Positions 1-8,012 of a stretch of 37,043 nucleotides of DNA are shown in pieces (within the stretch, counting starts at the first letter, position 1; every line of letters begins with the position of its first letter). The notes beneath the pieces were generated by a model, which was not told the DNA's origin, did not search any database, and saw only the letters and a program-made list of their open reading frames with translations. Source of the stretch: Catenulispora rubra (lineage in GTDB: Bacteria > Actinomycetota > Actinomycetes > Streptomycetales > Catenulisporaceae); the NCBI RefSeq assembly GCF_015356825.1, contig NZ_JAACYW010000091.1, positions 1 to 37,043 of the forward strand. The letters run 5' to 3'. Made by a program: the position numbers and the translations under genes.

Positions 1-1545
1 GAAGACCTGCTTGATCGCGTCGGGGTCGACGGTCAGCGCGTCCTCGCCCTTGACCTTGGTGACGCCGGTCGTCGGCAGCGTGATGAACTGCGCGTTGCCG
101 CCGGTCAGGTTCGAGGCGCTGGCCGCGAAGTCGAGCACGTTCCAGTTGTCGTTCTTGTCGATGACGATGTCGTTCGACACCACCTGCAGCAGCGAGTTCA
201 TCTTGCCCAGGTCGCCGAACAGGCCCTCGCTGCGCAGTTTGGCCATCACCGAGGACAGGAACGCCTGCTGGCGGTGCGTGCGGTCCAGGTCGCCGTTGGG
301 CAGGTGGAACCGCTGGCGCACGAACTGCAGCGCGGTGGCCGCGTCGATCGTGGATATGCCGGCCGGCAGTTTGATGCCGGTGCCCGCGCCGTCCTCGATC
401 GGGTCGTAGGCCGGGGCCTTCAGACACACCTGGATGCTGCCGATCGCCTTCACGATGTCGTAGAACCCGACCAGGTTGACCTCGGCGAAGTGGTCGACGT
501 GCTGTTTGGTCAGCTCCTGCACCGCGGCGATCGTCGCCTCGCGCCCGACCTCGCGGCTCTTCGCCTCCAGGTCGGACTTGTTCGTGATCCCGGCGGCCCG
601 CAGCTTGGTCTCGGCGTAGGCCTTGGCGTCGCCGTAGGCCTCCTTGATCTTGCCCTTGCCGTCCCCCGGGAAGTTGGGCACCTGCGCCACCGTCGAGGAG
701 CCGCCCGGCCGGTCGACGTCGCTGTCGCGGGGTATCGAGTACGCCGTGACCTTCCCGCCGTTCGCGGGTATGTGCATGAAGATCAGGACGTTGGTGTTGT
801 ACCCGCCGATCGCCGAGGAGCCGGCGTGCAGCTCGTCCTCGACCAGGGACGTCGGCAGGTCGTTGCCGTTCATGTCCTTGCGCGAGTCCAGGCCGACCAG
901 CAGCAGGTTGATGTCGTTGCCCAGGTGCTTGGGGACGTAGCCGCCCTCGCCGGGCTTGGCCGCGTTGGTCGCGTCGGAGGTGTGCAGGCTGTCGTTCAGG
1001 CTGCTGTTGACGTACCAGATCGAGCCGGTCGTGATGAACACCGCGGCGCCGACCACTCCGGCCAGTGCGCGGCCGGCGATCAGTGCCGGGGCGAGCGCCT
1101 TCTTGCCCGGACGGCCGTCGTCGGCGCGGCCACCGTCAGGGCGGCCGCCTTCGCCGCGCCCGCCGCCGTCGCGGCGGGACCGGCCCGGCGGGCGGGGTGC
1201 CTCTTCGGCGCCGTGGAAGTCGTCGTCCTCATAACCCTGGTAACCCTGATCGCCCTGGTAACCCTGGTTCTCCGGGGCCGGGTAGCCGCGCTCTGCCGGG
1301 TAGCCCGGTGCCGGCGGCGGGGGATAGCCGCGACCGCGGCCACCGTCGTAACCCCGTCCCTGGTCCTCGCGAGGCCGCCCGCGCTCCGGTCCGGCAGCAC
1401 GCTCCCACGGCATGGGAGCCGGTTGCTGCCCGTAGCCCTCTTGCCCGTAACCGTCCTGCCCCTGCCCGTACCCGTCGTCCCGCCGACGGCGCCCTTGGCG
1501 CGCGTCCCCCTCGCCGTAACCCTCCGGCCGCCACTCATCGGCCAC
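1..1545 (-). CDS. LCP (LytR-CpsA-Psr) family membrane protein, C-terminus beyond window edge
   Basis: LCP proteins attach glycopolymers such as teichoic acids or arabinogalactan from polyprenyl-phosphate carriers to peptidoglycan, acting on the outer face of the membrane. Reading from GTG 1545, 515 codons stay open to the window edge, so the C-terminus is missing. About 150 residues of disordered, Gly/Tyr/Gln-rich cytoplasmic sequence with GYQG repeats precede one transmembrane helix (about 150-172). The LCP domain follows: LLLVGLDSR near 209, YSIPRDSDV near 270 and FVRQRFHLPNGDLDR near 410, which carry the conserved Asp/Arg residues of the active site. The GTG start overlaps the stop of the upstream membrane-protein gene by 11 nt, suggesting translational coupling. 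The start is chosen for this overlap; the nearby ATG at 1537 is out of frame. Confidence 0.9.
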   Translation of the reverse strand, partial: MADEWRPEGYGEGDARQGRRRRDDGYGQGQDGYGQEGYGQQPAPMPWERAAGPERGRPREDQGRGYDGGRGRGYPPPPAPGYPAERGYPAPENQGYQGDQGYQGYEDDDFHGAEEAPRPPGRSRRDGGGRGEGGRPDGGRADDGRPGKKALAPALIAGRALAGVVGAAVFITTGSIWYVNSSLNDSLHTSDATNAAKPGEGGYVPKHLGNDINLLLVGLDSRKDMNGNDLPTSLVEDELHAGSSAIGGYNTNVLIFMHIPANGGKVTAYSIPRDSDVDRPGGSSTVAQVPNFPGDGKGKIKEAYGDAKAYAETKLRAAGITNKSDLEAKSREVGREATIAAVQELTKQHVDHFAEVNLVGFYDIVKAIGSIQVCLKAPAYDPIEDGAGTGIKLPAGISTIDAATALQFVRQRFHLPNGDLDRTHRQQAFLSSVMAKLRSEGLFGDLGKMNSLLQVVSNDIVIDKNDNWNVLDFAASASNLTGGNAQFITLPTTGVTKVKGEDALTVDPDAIKQVF

Positions 1546-2146
1546 GCCGGGCCCCCTTCTTCTTCCGCTCCTGGACCGTCCCCCAGACGGCCACCGATCC
1601 CATCACCACGGCGCAGACCGCTATCACCGGGAACGTGTGCGTGGTGGCGTGCACCAGCCCGACCGCCTCGGCCTTGGTGCCCTCGTAGGGCGGGTTGCGC
1701 CACTCCAGCTCCGCCACCGCTCCGACCAGCCAGATCACCGGCGGCAGCGCGGGGATCAGGTACCACAGCCAGTTGGACGCGGCCGCCGCCGCGGCGAGCC
1801 CGGCCGCGATGACGCAGACCACTGCGAAGCCCGGGCCGTAGTAGTTGCCCAGGATCTTGCCCACGATCGCCGCGAGCACCGGGCCCAGCCCCACGGCGGC
1901 CGCCGGCAGCCACCCGGGCATTCCCGCCAGCAGCGGCGGACGCCCCGACCCTGGCTCGTTCGGCCCGGCGGCCAGGGGCGCGCCGCCGCGGCCTTCGGGA
2001 CGCGGCGCCTGCCGACGATTGCCGGTGGGACCGCCGGTGGGACCGCCGGCGTTGCTGGGACCGCCGGGGCCTGGGTTCGCGCCGGCACGCCGTGGAACGG
2101 GCGGACGGGGTTGCGAGCCTGATGGGCGGCGCGTCTGGGGTGGCAT
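1535..2146 (-). CDS. Small multi-pass membrane protein (DUF6542-like) coupled to LCP gene
   Basis: A 203-residue protein with a Pro/Gly/Arg-rich, probably disordered N-terminal 70 residues and four hydrophobic stretches (roughly 78-97, 103-125, 128-146, 168-190), ending in a basic KKKGARRGR-like tail. The layout resembles the actinobacterial DUF6542 membrane family often found beside wall-biosynthesis genes; that family call is from memory and tentative. No catalytic motif is visible. The gene lies immediately upstream of, and overlaps by 11 nt, the LCP gene on the same strand, so the two are probably co-translated and the protein may assist envelope assembly. ATG 2146 has a CGGAG-like ribosome-binding site 5 nt away. 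Confidence 0.75.
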   Translation of the reverse strand: MPPQTRRPSGSQPRPPVPRRAGANPGPGGPSNAGGPTGGPTGNRRQAPRPEGRGGAPLAAGPNEPGSGRPPLLAGMPGWLPAAAVGLGPVLAAIVGKILGNYYGPGFAVVCVIAAGLAAAAAASNWLWYLIPALPPVIWLVGAVAELEWRNPPYEGTKAEAVGLVHATTHTFPVIAVCAVVMGSVAVWGTVQERKKKGARRGR

Positions 2147-2256
2147 GGGACTCCGAAGTCGAGAGAGGGCGAAAGCCGGACCGGTTGGTGCTCACTACTT
2201 GGACGCCGCAGCCCACCCTCAGGTTCGTCACAGACTCGCTACAACCCGAAGCCGCG

Positions 2257-2289
2257 ACCAACCCGCGACCAACCCGCGAGGAACCCGCG
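2257..2289. repeat. Three tandem 11-bp repeats in LCP divergent intergenic region
   Basis: Two exact copies of ACCAACCCGCG and a third with two changes (AGGAACCCGCG) lie head to tail between the divergent LCP transcription units. The 11-bp period is close to one helical turn, so a protein could bind all copies on one face. The rest of the 254-bp intergenic region shows no promoter I can call with confidence. Confidence 0.6.
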
Positions 2290-2400
2290 CCGGCGGGGTA
2301 GGGGTGATTCGCGAGCCTTCCGAGTGCGTGTGACCGAACCGGGTGATCGCGACGTCTGGTCGAGCATAGACGTGAAAACGGATCGGGAGGGCGGGCGTTG

Positions 2401-3813
2401 ATGAGGCTCCGACGCCGAAGCGCAGGACCTGCGAAAACCTCGACATCGGCGGCTTCCGTCCGCGGCGGCGTGCGGCAACTCCGGACGATCATCGCTGTAT
2501 CGGCGTTGTCACTGTTGGTGACAGTGACCGGATCCACCGGCTATGTCTACCTGCACCTCGACCACAACATCCACACCGCCGGCGACCTGAGCACGCTGCC
2601 CGACCGGCCGCCGGCGCTGGTGCCGCCGCCGCCGACGACGAGCACGAGCGGCGGCAGCGCCCCGGCCCCCAGCACGTCGAGCAGCGCACCTCAGGGCCCG
2701 CCTATCAACATCCTGCTGCTCGGCTCCCAGACCCGCGACGGTCAGAGCGGACAGTTCGGCGGCTCCGACTCCACGGGCAGCTTCGGCGGCTCGGGCGGCA
2801 CCGACCTGTCGGACACCTCGATGCTGCTGCACATCTCCGGCGACCGGAAGCACGCCATCGTGGTCTCCATCCCGCGCGACACCCTCGTCGACCGGCCGAC
2901 GTGCCCCGCCCGCGACGGCAAGGGCACGATCCCCGGGCAGCAGCGGGCGATGTTCGACGCGTCGATGAGCCTCGGCGGGCCGTTGTGCGCGGCCGAGACC
3001 GTCGAGCAGTACTTCCATGTACGGGTCGACCACTTCGTGCGGCTGGACTTCAACGGCTTCCGCAAGATCGTCAGCTACCTCGGCGGCGTTGAAGTCTGCA
3101 TCCCGGCCGGCGGCATCAACGATCCGTTGAGCCACCTCGACCTGCCGGCCGGCCGGCAACTGGTCACCGGCGACGAGGCGCTGGCCTTCGTACGGGACCG
3201 GCACGGCCTGGCCGGCGGCAGCGACCTGGCCCGCATCGAGATGCAGAAGATGTTCCTGACCTCGCTGATCACCAAGATCGAGGACGCCGGAACCCTGAAC
3301 GACGTCGGCCAGCTCTACCAGCTGGCGGACATCACCACGTCGTCGATCACGACCGACGACGCGCTGGGCTCGGTGACGGCGCTGCTGGACCTGGCCGGCC
3401 AGGTGCAGGACATCAAGCCGCACGACATCGACTTCGTGACCATGCCGACCGTGCAGGACCAGTTCGATCCCAACCGGGTCGATCCCGCGCCGGACGCCGA
3501 GGCGCTGTGGGCGCTGATCCGGAGCGACCAGGCGCTGGACGGGGCGTCCACGGCTGCGGCATCGCCGACTGCGACCCCGACCCCGACGCCGCCGCCGACT
3601 GCTACTGGGACTACCCCTTCGCCTACCTCCGGCGGCCCGACTCTGACCGGAACGCCGTCACAGGGATCGTCGCCGCAGGGATCATCAGCACAGGGATCGT
3701 CGGCGACCGCGCCATCATCCGGGATAGCGACCGATCTCCAGGACCGACCGGCCGACGCGGACATCTGCTCCAACCTCCCGGCGCCCAATCCCTATGCCGC
3801 AGACGGCTCCTGA
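2401..3813 (+). CDS. LCP (LytR-CpsA-Psr) family protein
   Basis: A second, complete LCP glycopolymer transferase of 470 residues, transcribed away from the first. A basic cytoplasmic N-terminus precedes one transmembrane helix (about 28-50), a Pro/Ser/Thr-rich linker, and the LCP domain: NILLLGSQTRDG at 101, VSIPRDT near 158 and FVRDRHGLAGGSDLAR near 263. A Gly/Ser-rich insert follows the first motif. The C-terminal 90 residues are Thr/Pro/Ser low complexity with repeated QGSS units, then a short tail with two cysteines; this part probably sits in the wall. ATG 2401 is preferred over the adjacent TTG 2398 because GGGAGG (2385-2390) is well placed. Two different LCP genes side by side suggest attachment of different polymers or partial redundancy. 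Confidence 0.9.
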   Translation: MRLRRRSAGPAKTSTSAASVRGGVRQLRTIIAVSALSLLVTVTGSTGYVYLHLDHNIHTAGDLSTLPDRPPALVPPPPTTSTSGGSAPAPSTSSSAPQGPPINILLLGSQTRDGQSGQFGGSDSTGSFGGSGGTDLSDTSMLLHISGDRKHAIVVSIPRDTLVDRPTCPARDGKGTIPGQQRAMFDASMSLGGPLCAAETVEQYFHVRVDHFVRLDFNGFRKIVSYLGGVEVCIPAGGINDPLSHLDLPAGRQLVTGDEALAFVRDRHGLAGGSDLARIEMQKMFLTSLITKIEDAGTLNDVGQLYQLADITTSSITTDDALGSVTALLDLAGQVQDIKPHDIDFVTMPTVQDQFDPNRVDPAPDAEALWALIRSDQALDGASTAAASPTATPTPTPPPTATGTTPSPTSGGPTLTGTPSQGSSPQGSSAQGSSATAPSSGIATDLQDRPADADICSNLPAPNPYAADGS

Positions 3814-3880
3814 TCCCTGGCTCACCCGATGGTGTTGCCGTGGGCAGGCGGCGCGCTCGGTGCGTGAGAAGATTTCAAGG

Positions 3881-4867
3881 GTGACCCGAGCCAGTGACCG
3901 AGCCAGTGACATCGAGCAGGCGGCCGAGGTGCTCCGCGCCGGAGGCCTGGTGGCCCTCCCCACCGAGACCGTCTACGGCCTGGGGGCCGACGCCGAGAAC
4001 CCTGCCGCGGTGGCGCGCGTCTACCTGGCCAAGGGCCGTCCGCCCACGCATCCGCTGATCGTCCACCTGGCCGGGGCCGAGCACCTCGACGCCTGGGCCG
4101 ACGGCGTGCCCGACGCGGCCCGCCTGCTCGCCGAGCGGTTCTGGCCCGGGCCCTTGACGCTGGTCCTGCGGCGTGGGAGCCGGGTGCCGCTGGAGGCGAC
4201 CGGCGGCCTGGAGACGGTGGCGCTGCGGGTACCGAACCACCCCGTCGCGCTGGAGCTGCTGAAGGCGTTCGGGGGAGGGGTCGCGGCGCCGTCGGCCAAC
4301 CGGTTCGGCTCGGTCAGCCCGACCACCGCCGAGCACGTCCGGGCCGAGCTCGGCGACGCCGTCGACTTCGTGCTCGACGGCGGCCCCTGCGAGGTGGGGG
4401 TCGAGTCCACCATCGTCGACGCCACCGGCGACGCTCTCAGCATCCTGCGACCCGGCGGCGTGACGCGCGAGAGCCTGGAGGAGGCCCTGGGCTCTCCGCT
4501 CGCGGTGCCCGACGCCAGCCCGGTCCGCGTGCCGGGCCAGCACCCCTCGCACTACGCGCCGCGCGCCAGGGTCGTCCTGGTCCGGCCGGACGAGGTCGTT
4601 GCCGAAGCCGAACGCGCGCAGGACGAGGGCTACCAGGTCGGCGTCTTCCTCCCGCTGGCGCTCGCCGACGCCCCGGTGAAGGCGCACGCGGTGGTGCAGG
4701 TGCCCGACTCAGAGGCCACCTACGCGCACCACCTCTATAACTACCTGCGCGAGCTCGACGAGCAGGGCTGCGACCTGATCATCGCGTCGCTGCCGACGGA
4801 GTCGGGGCTGGGACTGGCGATCGCCAACCGCCTGCGCCGCGCGGCGGGACCCCGGAACTCCAGCTGA
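3881..4867 (+). CDS. sua5: L-threonylcarbamoyladenylate synthase (Sua5/YrdC family)
   Basis: Makes threonylcarbamoyl-AMP from threonine, bicarbonate and ATP, the first step of the t6A37 modification of ANN-decoding tRNAs; cytoplasmic. The 328-residue product is of the long Sua5 type: a YrdC domain (about 8-195) with PTETVYGLGADA, YLAKGRPPTHPLIVH and PSANRFGSVSPT motifs, then a linker with the QHPSHYAP signature and a Sua5 C-terminal domain to the end. I prefer GTG 3881 because GAGAAG lies 10 nt upstream and the residues encoded before it look unlike the family. An in-frame ATG at 3794 would overlap the LCP gene, and GTG 3860 is another option. In many actinobacteria this gene neighbours prfA/prmC; here it does not within the window. 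Confidence 0.93.
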   Translation: MTRASDRASDIEQAAEVLRAGGLVALPTETVYGLGADAENPAAVARVYLAKGRPPTHPLIVHLAGAEHLDAWADGVPDAARLLAERFWPGPLTLVLRRGSRVPLEATGGLETVALRVPNHPVALELLKAFGGGVAAPSANRFGSVSPTTAEHVRAELGDAVDFVLDGGPCEVGVESTIVDATGDALSILRPGGVTRESLEEALGSPLAVPDASPVRVPGQHPSHYAPRARVVLVRPDEVVAEAERAQDEGYQVGVFLPLALADAPVKAHAVVQVPDSEATYAHHLYNYLRELDEQGCDLIIASLPTESGLGLAIANRLRRAAGPRNSS

Positions 4868-5042
4868 GTGGCGCCGGCCGGGCCGGGTGATCCCCGTCAC
4901 CTCTGGGATCGATGGGGACCGATGGTGCCGAAGTGACAGCCGGGAGCGCCTGGAAGTGCGCGCGTCCCGCTCCGGTGCGCATGGTGGGGTGACGCGCCCC
5001 GAACAGGGCGCCACCGACATGACCGTCGGAAAGGAGCACACC

Positions 5043-5240
5043 ATGAGCGACCTCTCCAACAAGGCTCAGGAAGCCTTCGGCAAGGCCAAGGAGAAGGCCG
5101 GAGAGCTCACCGACGACCAGGACCTGGCGACCGAGGGGCGGAACGACCAGACCGAGTCCAAGGCCAAGCAGCTCGCCGACGACGCCAAGGGCATGGTCGG
5201 CCATGTGGCCGACCGGGTGAAGGACGTGTTCAAGAAGTAG
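5043..5240 (+). CDS. CsbD family general-stress protein
   Basis: A 65-residue, highly charged helical protein of the CsbD family, small cytoplasmic proteins of unknown biochemical role that are general-stress (SigB) regulated in Bacillus. The family pattern is clear: NKAQEAFGKAKEKAGELTDD, then TEGRNDQTESKAKQ and a C-terminal amphipathic helix ending FKK. ATG 5043 has a strong AAGGAG (5031-5036). A longer in-frame reading to 4887 is not supported. Its position about 12 kb from a SigF-type sigma factor makes it a natural candidate regulon member, but I could not find a convincing GTTT/GGGTAT promoter upstream of it. Confidence 0.9.
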   Translation: MSDLSNKAQEAFGKAKEKAGELTDDQDLATEGRNDQTESKAKQLADDAKGMVGHVADRVKDVFKK

Positions 5241-5262
5241 GACAGACTCCCGGAGAAGTCAG

Positions 5263-5811
5263 TCAGGGCGTGCCGGGATCCGGCGGTTCGGCTCCCGGCA
5301 CGTTCGGGTCCATCCTCAGCTCCATGCTCGGCTCCATCGCAGGCGCCGGCCCGGCTGCCAACCCAGCTGCCAACCCGACTGCCGGCCCGGCAGCCAGCTC
5401 GGTCGTCGCCAGCAACGGCGCGACCGGCTCCGTCCGCACCGCCGCAGTGTCCAGCGGCAGCACAGCGGCGGCCAGAAAACTCTCCTGTGGCGTCGGCATC
5501 GCCGGCTCCACCTCCCCCGTGAGCTCCCCCGTGAGCAGGTCCAGGAACGGCCCCACCTGCAGCCCGCCCTGAGCCGAGTGCCGGAACGGGTTGTCGGGAT
5601 GGATCACGTAGTGCGTGCGCCGCCCCATGCGGACGCGCTCCACGTACCCGGCCCGCTCCAAGTCCGCGATGATCGCCTGGGTCGCGCGCTCGGTGATGCC
5701 GATGACCGCGCTGATGTCCCGGACCCGGGCCCGTGGGTTGCGGGCGATCTCGACGAGGACGTGTCCGTGAGAGGTGAGCAGCGTCCACTTCCGACGTTCG
5801 TCTGCCTCCAT
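5263..5811 (-). CDS. Winged-helix DNA-binding regulator with low-complexity tail
   Basis: A 182-residue protein. Residues about 5-75 form a winged helix-turn-helix of the MarR/ArsR-like type: WTLLTSHGHVLVEIAR, then VRDISAVIGITERATQ as the helix-turn-helix with ATQAIIADLERAGYV as recognition helix, and VRMGRRTHYVIHP as the wing. The remaining 100 residues are Ala/Gly/Pro/Glu-rich with LAAG-type repeats and no recognisable ligand domain. Predicted cytoplasmic transcription factor; targets unknown. It converges on the csbD-like gene with a 22-bp gap. No clear Shine-Dalgarno sequence precedes ATG 5811, so the start is less certain than the domain. Confidence 0.75.
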   Translation of the reverse strand: MEADERRKWTLLTSHGHVLVEIARNPRARVRDISAVIGITERATQAIIADLERAGYVERVRMGRRTHYVIHPDNPFRHSAQGGLQVGPFLDLLTGELTGEVEPAMPTPQESFLAAAVLPLDTAAVRTEPVAPLLATTELAAGPAVGLAAGLAAGPAPAMEPSMELRMDPNVPGAEPPDPGTP

Positions 5812-5933
5812 CCGGCCAGCATATCTCGGCCGGTATGGAACGATGTTGACCTCTGACCGGCTTCACACGCCCCCGGCGCCCCCGGCGGTGCCCCGACGCG
5901 CCGTCACGAGCCCCGACGAGCGGTCACGCGCCG

Positions 5934-7169
5934 TCACGAACCCGGACGCCCGTACCAGTCCACACACACCACGACCGCGTCGTCGTCGGCGTCGGCCGAC
6001 CGGTGGCCGGCCACCTCGCGCAGGATCGCGGTCGGCACGTCCTCGGCCGGCAGCAGCCCGGAGGCGACGATCCCGCGGTGCAGCGCGACCGTGCCGTAGA
6101 CCTCCCCAACAGGTGAGAGCGCCGCGTGCGCGCCGTCGCTGATGATAACGAGTCGGTCGCCGGGCTCCAGCTGGAACCGCTGGACCTCGTAGGCGGTCTC
6201 CTCGAACATCCCCAGCGGCAGCTGCGGTTCGACGGCGATCCGCTCGGTGGTCCGGCCGCGGCGCAGCCACATCTGCGGGGAGCCGGCATCGACCACGCTC
6301 ACCACGCCGGTGTCGTACTCGAAGGACAGCAGCAGGGCACTGACATACAGGTCGCCCCGGTGCTGCGCGTAGACGGCCTGGTCGGCCAGCGCCGCCTGGT
6401 CGGCCAGCCCGATGCCGGCCCGGCGCGCGTTGCGGAGCGCGTTCACCGCCAGCGAGGTCAGCAGCGCGGCCGTGGTGCCCTCGCCCATGCCGTTGATGAC
6501 GGTCAACGTCAGATCGGTGCCGGTGACGGCCCAGTCGTAGCCGTCGCCGCGGATCGCGTAGGCCGGTTCGAGCTGCGCGCCGAGGGCGTACTCGCGGCGG
6601 CGGCTGGCGCGGCCGGGCAGCAGCTGCCACTGGGTCTCGGCGGCCAGTGTGAGCCGGCTGGCCCGGCGGGCCTGCTGGTAGCGGTCGGTGTCGCGTTCGG
6701 CGACGACGATCTCGTGCCCGAGCAGCTGGGCGATCGCCTGCAGCGCCTCGACGTCGGTCCCGGAGACGTCGCCGCCCCCGGTCACGCGGCCGCTGTTCCC
6801 GCCGTCGTCCCCGCCGTCGTTCCCGTCCCCGGCATCGTCCCCGCCGACGACCGGCAGCCGCGCGGTCAGCGTCCCGTGCCGGTCTCCGCGCACCGTCACC
6901 GGCACCGTGACGATCACGGTCCCGTCGGCTTGCTGCTGGAACTGCGCCAGCTGGCTGGCGAAGGCCTTCCCCTCGGCGCTGGCGTGGATCGGCAGGGTCC
7001 CGGCCGGCGCCGGCCCGCCGACCGGCGCGAGCACCCGCAGCGCGTAGTCGGCCAGGTGCACCTGGACGCCGTCGATCCCCATGCCCAGCAGAACGGCGCG
7101 CACGGCCTCCGGCAACGCCTCGGGGTCGGCCGAGCGCAGCGCGCGCTCCACGGTCGGATAGTCGATCAC
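5934..7169 (-). CDS. SpoIIE/PP2C-type phosphatase-like protein with altered metal motif
   Basis: A 411-residue protein with an N-terminal GAF-like half (about 1-150), a Gly/Asp-rich insert and a SpoIIE-type PP2C domain (about 190-408). Such phosphatases dephosphorylate STAS anti-anti-sigma factors and release sigma factors. Visible motifs are RGDGYDW (usual GGDWYD), INGMGEG (usual GDGMGxG, with Asp replaced by Asn226), AGSPQMWL, ISDGAHAA and DDDAVVVCV. Most metal-binding acidic residues are kept, but the Asn replaces a usual metal ligand, so activity may be reduced or lost. GTG 7169 is chosen because the domain starts there and AGGA lies 8 nt upstream; the open frame continues much further upstream through antisense sequence. 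It is divergent from the MarR gene with 31 bp between start codons. Confidence 0.85.
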   Translation of the reverse strand: MIDYPTVERALRSADPEALPEAVRAVLLGMGIDGVQVHLADYALRVLAPVGGPAPAGTLPIHASAEGKAFASQLAQFQQQADGTVIVTVPVTVRGDRHGTLTARLPVVGGDDAGDGNDGGDDGGNSGRVTGGGDVSGTDVEALQAIAQLLGHEIVVAERDTDRYQQARRASRLTLAAETQWQLLPGRASRRREYALGAQLEPAYAIRGDGYDWAVTGTDLTLTVINGMGEGTTAALLTSLAVNALRNARRAGIGLADQAALADQAVYAQHRGDLYVSALLLSFEYDTGVVSVVDAGSPQMWLRRGRTTERIAVEPQLPLGMFEETAYEVQRFQLEPGDRLVIISDGAHAALSPVGEVYGTVALHRGIVASGLLPAEDVPTAILREVAGHRSADADDDAVVVCVDWYGRPGS

Positions 7170-7200
7170 TTCGGTTCCTGATTCTACGGGGAGGGCGCGG

Positions 7201-7794
7201 GTGGTCGCCCCGGCGCGGCAGTGGCACAGTGGTGGCGTGCACCAGGATCCGCCGCCGCCCGAGAAGGTCGCCGAGACGGCGGCCGCGCTCGCGGAGTTGC
7301 TGGACGCCTTGCACGGCCGGGGCATGGAGTCACTGCCCGGCGGCCCGGTCCCGCCGTCGCAGCTGCGGGCGTTGCGGGCCATCGAGCGCTCCGAGGGCGT
7401 CAACCTGCGCGCGCTGGCCGAGGCCCTGGGCACCAGGCCGCCGGCCACCAGCCGCCTGTGCGACCGCATGGAGGCCGACGGACTCGTCCGCCGCACGCCG
7501 AGCGCCAGCAGCCGCCGCGAGGTCGAGCTCTGGCTCAGCCCGCGGGCCCGCCGAGTGCTCGCCGAGATCCGCTCGGCCCGGGTGCGGGAGCTCCAGGAGG
7601 TCATGCAGACGCTGCCGCCGGACTCCCTGGCGGGGCTGTCGACCCACCTCGGGAGCCTGCACGCCGCGATCGAACAACGGCTGGGGTCCTCGCCGACCTC
7701 CGTTTCCGAGACGGAGGAGACGGAGGAGTCGGACGCGGCCGGTCCGGGAACAGGCGAGTCGGGAGCCGGTGAGCAGGAGAGCAGCGCAGCCTGA
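7201..7794 (+). CDS. MarR family transcriptional regulator
   Basis: A 197-residue winged-helix regulator. After an N-terminal helix (KVAETAAALAELLDALHG) come SQLRALRAIERSEGVNLRAL, the recognition helix in RPPATSRLCDRMEADGL and the wing VRRTPSASSRREVELWLS, then dimerisation helices and an acidic tail rich in Glu/Ser/Gly. MarR proteins bind palindromic operators as dimers and usually respond to small ligands. GTG 7201 follows a strong GGGGAGG (7188-7194); GTG 7237 is an alternative. The gene is divergent from the phosphatase gene 31 bp away, so the promoters must lie within coding sequence and the pair is probably co-regulated. It sits just upstream of the STAS/kinase operon and may control it. 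Confidence 0.85.
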   Translation: MVAPARQWHSGGVHQDPPPPEKVAETAAALAELLDALHGRGMESLPGGPVPPSQLRALRAIERSEGVNLRALAEALGTRPPATSRLCDRMEADGLVRRTPSASSRREVELWLSPRARRVLAEIRSARVRELQEVMQTLPPDSLAGLSTHLGSLHAAIEQRLGSSPTSVSETEETEESDAAGPGTGESGAGEQESSAA

Positions 7795-7840
7795 CCGTCC
7801 ACTCGCCTCCCTCCCGCCGCCGCCGTACGTGTCGCATCGT

Positions 7841-7885
7841 GTTCGTGCTCCACGCTTTCGGTGCCCCACACGTTCGTGCTCCACG
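7841..7885. repeat. 14-bp direct repeats upstream of the STAS/kinase operon
   Basis: GTTCGTGCTCCACG occurs exactly at 7841-7854 and 7872-7885. The copies are 31 bp apart start to start (about three helical turns) and lie 40-85 bp upstream of the candidate -35 at 7925. The spacing suits a regulator binding site, possibly of the adjacent MarR protein; that link is inference. Confidence 0.6.
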
Positions 7886-7924
7886 TTCCGTAGCGCGACC
7901 GGGATCCGGGCGCCGCGCCAAATG

Positions 7925-7954
7925 TTGCCACATGTAAACGATTAACTCTAAGGT
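7925..7954 (+). promoter_or_regulatory. Candidate housekeeping-type promoter for the STAS/kinase operon
   Basis: TTGCCA (7925-7930), an 18-bp spacer and TAAGGT (7949-7954) resemble a housekeeping sigma promoter, 59 bp before the ATG of the STAS gene. It is in the one AT-richer stretch of the region. No better candidate is seen between the MarR and STAS genes. Confidence 0.4.
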
Positions 7955-8012
7955 CTGTCGGGGCAGCCGCGGAGCTGCCCCGGCCGAGTCGTCCGTACCG
8001 CGGGAGCATCAC

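Noticed and set aside
274..1812. 512-codon plus-strand frame at the left end
   Set aside because: Antisense to the LCP gene and the small membrane protein gene, which have clear domains.
4993..5010. GCGCCC/GGGCGC hairpin before the csbD-like gene as a riboswitch or terminator
   Set aside because: A 6-bp GC stem is expected by chance in such GC-rich DNA and there is no supporting element.
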